This document shows, in pieces, positions 60,390-64,000 of a DNA stretch of 64,000 bases (position 1 is the first letter of the stretch; each line of letters begins with the position of its first letter). Source of the stretch: Bog-1198 sp963727045 (GTDB lineage: Bacteria > Pseudomonadota > Gammaproteobacteria > Steroidobacterales > Steroidobacteraceae); assembly GCA_963727045.1 (NCBI GenBank), contig CAVSES010000002.1:1984001-2048000 (forward strand), in the 5' to 3' direction. Both the position numbers and the translations under genes were made by a program. The notes below the pieces were generated by a model, which ran no database searches, had not been told where the DNA came from, and saw nothing but the letters and a program-made list of their open reading frames with translations.

Positions 60390-63300
60390 TTGCGCCGCAC
60401 TCACAACTCGGCAATTGTGCTGGGACTCGCGTGCTTCTCGACTTTCTGCTTAGCTGCCGAACCACAACCCAAAACACACCATTTATTCCAGTCGCCCTCA
60501 CTCAGCCGCGAGTCGATCGCCTTTGGCTACGCGGGAGATCTATGGATTGTGCCGCGTGAGGGCGGCCGCGCCGCACGGTTGACGAATGGCGTGGGCCTGG
60601 AGAGCGCCCCCATCTTCTCTCCGGACGGCGGCACGATCGCCTTTACGGGCGAATACGACGGCAACACCGATGTCTTCACCATCCCCGCGATCGGCGGCGT
60701 GCCGCGTCGCGTGACATATCACCCGGTCCCGGACATCGCGGTCGGCTGGAGTCCCGATGGCAGAAGGATTTTGTTTCGCTCGACGCGCGAGTCGGCGAGC
60801 CGGTATGCGCAGCTCTTTTCCGTACCAGCCGAGGGCGGCGAGGCGACGCGCATGCCGCTTCCCATGGCGTATCAGGGTCAGATATCGCCGGATGGGTCGC
60901 ACATTGCCTACTCGCCGCTGGCGCCCGCCTTTGGATTCGAATACTCCGCATACGTGTCCTGGGGCAACTACCGCGGCGGCCGCGCCAGCACGATCCGGGT
61001 GACGGAGCTTGCAAGGCTTGATTCCGTGGAGATACCGCACGAACAGGCGTCGGATTTCTTTCCCGTCTACTGCGGCCAACAGATCTATTTCCTCTCCGGG
61101 CGCGCCGGCCACATCGGTATCTTTCGTTACGACATCGGCACCAAAGCGGTTGCGGAGGTATTGCACAACGACGGCCCCGATATCCGAAGTCTCGCCGGCG
61201 AGGGCAGCACCTTGATCTACGATCAACTGGGGGAGATTCATCTCTTCGACACCATCAGCGGCAAGAGCCGCCTCGTTCCGATCGAGATCCAGGCCGACCT
61301 GCCCGAGGTGCGGGCCAGCATCAAGAACGTCTCGACGGAAATCGATCACGCCGCGATCTCACCCACCGGCCTCCGCGCCGCACTGGAAGCGCATGGGGAA
61401 ATCCTGACGGTACCGATGAAATCGGGGCCGGTGCGCAACATCACCAATACGCCGGGGGTGATGGAGCGCTCACCCGCCTGGTCTCCGGACGGCCAATCGA
61501 TCGCATATTTCTCCGACGAGTCCGGGCTGTACGCGCTGCACGTCGCCTCGCAGACCGGGGCTGCGAAAACCGGCACCGCCGCCGTGAAGAAATTCCCGCT
61601 GGCGCCGGAGCCTGCATATTACTTTGCGCCGAAATGGTCGCCGGATTCCAAACACATCGCGTTCCACGACAATCGGCTGAACATGTATCTGCTGGACACC
61701 CTCACCGGCAAACTCACGGTGTTCAACGACAAGAACGTCTACGGCGGATTCTCGGATGCCAGCTACGATCTGGCCTGGTCGCCCGATTCCAAATGGATTG
61801 CCTACCCGCGTTCGCTGGAGAATCATCTGCACGCGTTGTTCATCTATTCGCTCGATTCGGGCAAGTCCACCCAGGTTACTGATTCGATGGCGGACTCACG
61901 GCTGCCGGCATTCGACCGCGGCGGGAAATATCTCTTTTTCACCGCGAGCACGAATTCCGGTGCGAGTTCCGACGGGCTCGATATGTCGAGCGACCTGTAC
62001 CAGGTGCGCTCGAATATCTACGCCATCGTACTGAGCCAAGACCAGGCCTCGCCCCTTGCGCCCGAAATGGATGACGAAAAGGCGCCGGGAGCGAAAGCGG
62101 CCCAGCCCATGGACGGCGACGAAGGGGCTTCCGAGGACAATTCGGCGAGGCTCAAGCGGCCCAAGGACCATTCGGCCGCTCCGCACCCCGATCCGGGCGC
62201 GGCGCGCGGGGCGCCGGGGGCAACGCCGACGAAAGTTGACTTGAACGGCATCGCGTCACGCACCGTGGCGCTGCCCCTGCCCACGGCGGCGTACGTGTCC
62301 CTGTCCGCAGGAAGCCGCGGCAGCTTGTATTTTCTCGTCCGATCCGACCCCGGCCGAAATGACGATCGCGCCGCTACGTTGAGCCGATGGACCCTGGATG
62401 ACCGCAAGACGGAGAAGCTGGCCGAGCGCATCGAGAGTCTTGAGGTGTCAGCGGACGGAGAAAAAATGATGCTCGCCGTCTCCAACCGCAAACCCGATGC
62501 GCCGCCGCCGCCCCCCGGCGAGGAACCGCGGCCGACGTGGGTCATCGCGCCGGCGAATGCTCCGCTGAAACCGGGCGAGGGGGTTGTGCCGCTGGGGGCC
62601 CTGCAGGTGCGGGTCGACCCGTCCGAAGAATGGCGGCAGATGTACCGCGAGGTATGGCGAATCGAACGCTCGTATTTCTACGACCCGAACTTTCATGGCG
62701 CCCCCACGGCTGCAGACGAACGCCGCTACCAGCCGTACGTGGCATCGATCGCATCCCGGGCCGACCTCAACTATGTCTTCCAAGAGATGTTGGGTGAATT
62801 CTCGGTCGGTCACCTGCGCGGGAGCGGGGGCGCGATTCCCCGGGCTCGCCGGGTGCCCGGCGGCCTGCTCGGTGCCGACTTTGTCGTCCGCAACAATCGA
62901 TACTGCCTCGCCAAGATCTATTCCGGCGGCGACTTCAATCCGCTCGAACGGGCTCCGCTCGCACAACCCGGGCTCAATCTCAGCGCCGGCGATTGCATTC
63001 TCGCCATCAACGGCGAAGAGTTGACGAGCGCCGTGGATATCCAGCAGCCGCTCGAAGGCACCGCCGAACATGCCGTGACGCTGCGCGTCTCGCCGGCCGA
63101 TGGTGCCAAGGCGCGCGATGTCACCGTTGTGCCTGTCGGGAGCGAGGCGAACCTGCGCCACATCGATTGGATCGAAACCAACCGGCGCAAGGTGGACCAG
63201 ATGTCCGGCGGCAAGCTTGCCTACGTCTACCTGCCGAACACCGGAGCCGAGGGGTTCGCGAATTTCAACCGCTATTACCTGGCGCAGACGCAGAAACAGG

Positions 63301-63815
63301 GCGCGGTCATCGACGAGCGGTTCAACGCAGGCGGACAGATGGCGGACTACATGATCGAGGTCATGAGCCGCCGCGTCGAAGCGTATTGGTCGCCTCGATA
63401 CGGCAGAATCGAACACACCCCGAATGCCGCCATATACGGGCCAAAAGTGATGATAGCCAATGAGGTATCCGGCTCCGGGGGCGATGCCTTGCCGTGGCTC
63501 TTCAAGCAGGCGAAGCTCGGCACGCTGGTGGGCAAGAGGACGTGGGGAGGTCTTGTCGGCATCAGTGAAATTCCAGTCCTGATGGACGGCGGGCGCGTCA
63601 CTTCACCCAGCGTCGCCTTCTTCTCCCCGAAGGGCGAATGGGACGTCGAGAATCACGGCGTCGACCCGGATGTGGTGGTCGAGCAGGATCCCAAGGCCGT
63701 GAGCGGCGGACATGATCCTCAATTGGAGGCGGCGGTGACGATTGCGCTGCGCGAATTGGCGGCTCATCCCTTGATGGAGCCGCCGCGGCCGGCGTATCCG
63801 AACTACCATCATTAG
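60390..63815 (+). CDS. Tricorn-like S41 protease
   Basis: Exported protein of about 1141 residues. A signal peptide (RRTHNSAIVLGLACFSTFCLAAE) is followed by six- and seven-bladed beta-propeller parts of WD40/PD40 repeats (APIFSPDGGTIAFTGEYDGN, PAWSPDGQSIAYFSDES, WSPDSKHIAFHDN). A PDZ domain (LNLSAGDCILAINGEELT) and a C-terminal S41 catalytic domain (IDERFNAGGQMADY, NEVSGSGGDALPWL with the likely nucleophile Ser) follow. It is probably a periplasmic peptide-degrading protease. I chose a TTG at 60390 because CCGGAG lies six bases before it; a TTG at 60360 is also in frame. Confidence 0.87.
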   Translation: MRRTHNSAIVLGLACFSTFCLAAEPQPKTHHLFQSPSLSRESIAFGYAGDLWIVPREGGRAARLTNGVGLESAPIFSPDGGTIAFTGEYDGNTDVFTIPAIGGVPRRVTYHPVPDIAVGWSPDGRRILFRSTRESASRYAQLFSVPAEGGEATRMPLPMAYQGQISPDGSHIAYSPLAPAFGFEYSAYVSWGNYRGGRASTIRVTELARLDSVEIPHEQASDFFPVYCGQQIYFLSGRAGHIGIFRYDIGTKAVAEVLHNDGPDIRSLAGEGSTLIYDQLGEIHLFDTISGKSRLVPIEIQADLPEVRASIKNVSTEIDHAAISPTGLRAALEAHGEILTVPMKSGPVRNITNTPGVMERSPAWSPDGQSIAYFSDESGLYALHVASQTGAAKTGTAAVKKFPLAPEPAYYFAPKWSPDSKHIAFHDNRLNMYLLDTLTGKLTVFNDKNVYGGFSDASYDLAWSPDSKWIAYPRSLENHLHALFIYSLDSGKSTQVTDSMADSRLPAFDRGGKYLFFTASTNSGASSDGLDMSSDLYQVRSNIYAIVLSQDQASPLAPEMDDEKAPGAKAAQPMDGDEGASEDNSARLKRPKDHSAAPHPDPGAARGAPGATPTKVDLNGIASRTVALPLPTAAYVSLSAGSRGSLYFLVRSDPGRNDDRAATLSRWTLDDRKTEKLAERIESLEVSADGEKMMLAVSNRKPDAPPPPPGEEPRPTWVIAPANAPLKPGEGVVPLGALQVRVDPSEEWRQMYREVWRIERSYFYDPNFHGAPTAADERRYQPYVASIASRADLNYVFQEMLGEFSVGHLRGSGGAIPRARRVPGGLLGADFVVRNNRYCLAKIYSGGDFNPLERAPLAQPGLNLSAGDCILAINGEELTSAVDIQQPLEGTAEHAVTLRVSPADGAKARDVTVVPVGSEANLRHIDWIETNRRKVDQMSGGKLAYVYLPNTGAEGFANFNRYYLAQTQKQGAVIDERFNAGGQMADYMIEVMSRRVEAYWSPRYGRIEHTPNAAIYGPKVMIANEVSGSGGDALPWLFKQAKLGTLVGKRTWGGLVGISEIPVLMDGGRVTSPSVAFFSPKGEWDVENHGVDPDVVVEQDPKAVSGGHDPQLEAAVTIALRELAAHPLMEPPRPAYPNYHH

Positions 63816-63838
63816 GCTGGCGAAGCGGAGAGGTGTCA

Positions 63839-64000
63839 TGATCATTGAATTCGCGCTGCTCACCATTCGTCCGGGCGGTGAACATCAGTTCGAGGCCGCC
63901 TTTGCGGACGCGATCAAGGTCCTTGGCGGCAGCGCGGGATACCTGTCGCATGAATTGCGGCGCTCGGTGGAGGATTCCAACCGCTACGCATTGATCGTGC
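63839..64000 (+). CDS. ABM-domain (antibiotic biosynthesis monooxygenase-like) protein, cut by window end
   Basis: First 54 codons of a gene that runs past the window: MIIEFALLTIRPGGEHQFEA... followed by SAGYLSHELRRSVEDSNRYA. The pattern matches small ferredoxin-like ABM/quinol-monooxygenase or heme-degrading proteins. A GGAGAGG site precedes the ATG. It lies 23 bases after the tricorn-like gene and is probably cotranscribed with it. Confidence 0.7.

Noticed and set aside
1..64000. CRISPR arrays, transposases, integrases, toxin-antitoxin pairs or prophage genes
   Set aside because: No regularly spaced repeats, no transposase or integrase motifs and no att-like duplications were found on either strand.

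Overview
GC-rich bacterial chromosome segment, probably from a gammaproteobacterium. The evidence is a leuS-lptE operon, a lipoprotein-targeted LptE, a TonB-dependent receptor, a Cupriavidus/Allochromatium-like polyhydroxyalkanoate (PHA) gene set and long operons with ATGA start/stop overlaps. A Steroidobacter/Nevskia-like lineage would fit, but the genus cannot be fixed from the sequence alone. No rRNA, tRNA, CRISPR array, insertion sequence or phage gene was seen.

Layout. 1-3.6 kb: 3' part of leuS, lptE, a small HExxH protein and an exported esterase. 3.6-9.2 kb: saccharopine-dehydrogenase-like enzyme divergent from an Lrp/AsnC regulator, a SulP anion transporter, a small lipoprotein and an amino-acid permease. 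9.2-17.8 kb: a trimethylamine-dehydrogenase-like flavoprotein with an unusual active site, an SDR, a second permease, a TonB receptor and an MFS exporter. 17.9-26.5 kb: PHA region holding a class I synthase (phaC), phaB, a phasin, phaR, and a separate class III synthase pair (phaE-phaC). 26.5-39.7 kb: a ten-gene minus-strand operon for tri- and dimethylamine breakdown. 40-49.5 kb: regulator, C13 peptidase, gamma-carbonic anhydrase, M20-like protein, acyl-CoA ligase and PQQ alcohol dehydrogenase. 49.7-59 kb: an eight-gene plus-strand operon for the N-methylglutamate pathway. 59-64 kb: MBL hydrolase, tricorn-like protease and a cut ABM-domain gene.

How it works together. The central theme is a whole methylated-amine pathway in one 33-kb block. 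Trimethylamine dehydrogenase passes electrons to a W3A1-type ETF, and a membrane Fe-S protein links the ETF to quinone. A heme-dependent oxidative N-demethylase (secondary-amine monooxygenase, alpha/beta/gamma subunits) then handles dimethylamine, next to a folate-binding T-protein homologue. The mgdABCD-gmaS-mgsABC set converts methylamine through gamma-glutamylmethylamide and N-methylglutamate back to glutamate plus a C1 unit. A cupin-XRE regulator sits divergent to the TMA operon, and the same GCAAAT-N3-TTGC palindrome lies in front of both operons.

Caveats. At least seven apparent single-base frameshifts occur, clustered in a TPR gene (18.67-18.91 kb) and in gmaS/mgsA (55.5-56.4 kb). The reading frames between them are intact, so sequence error is at least as likely as gene decay.
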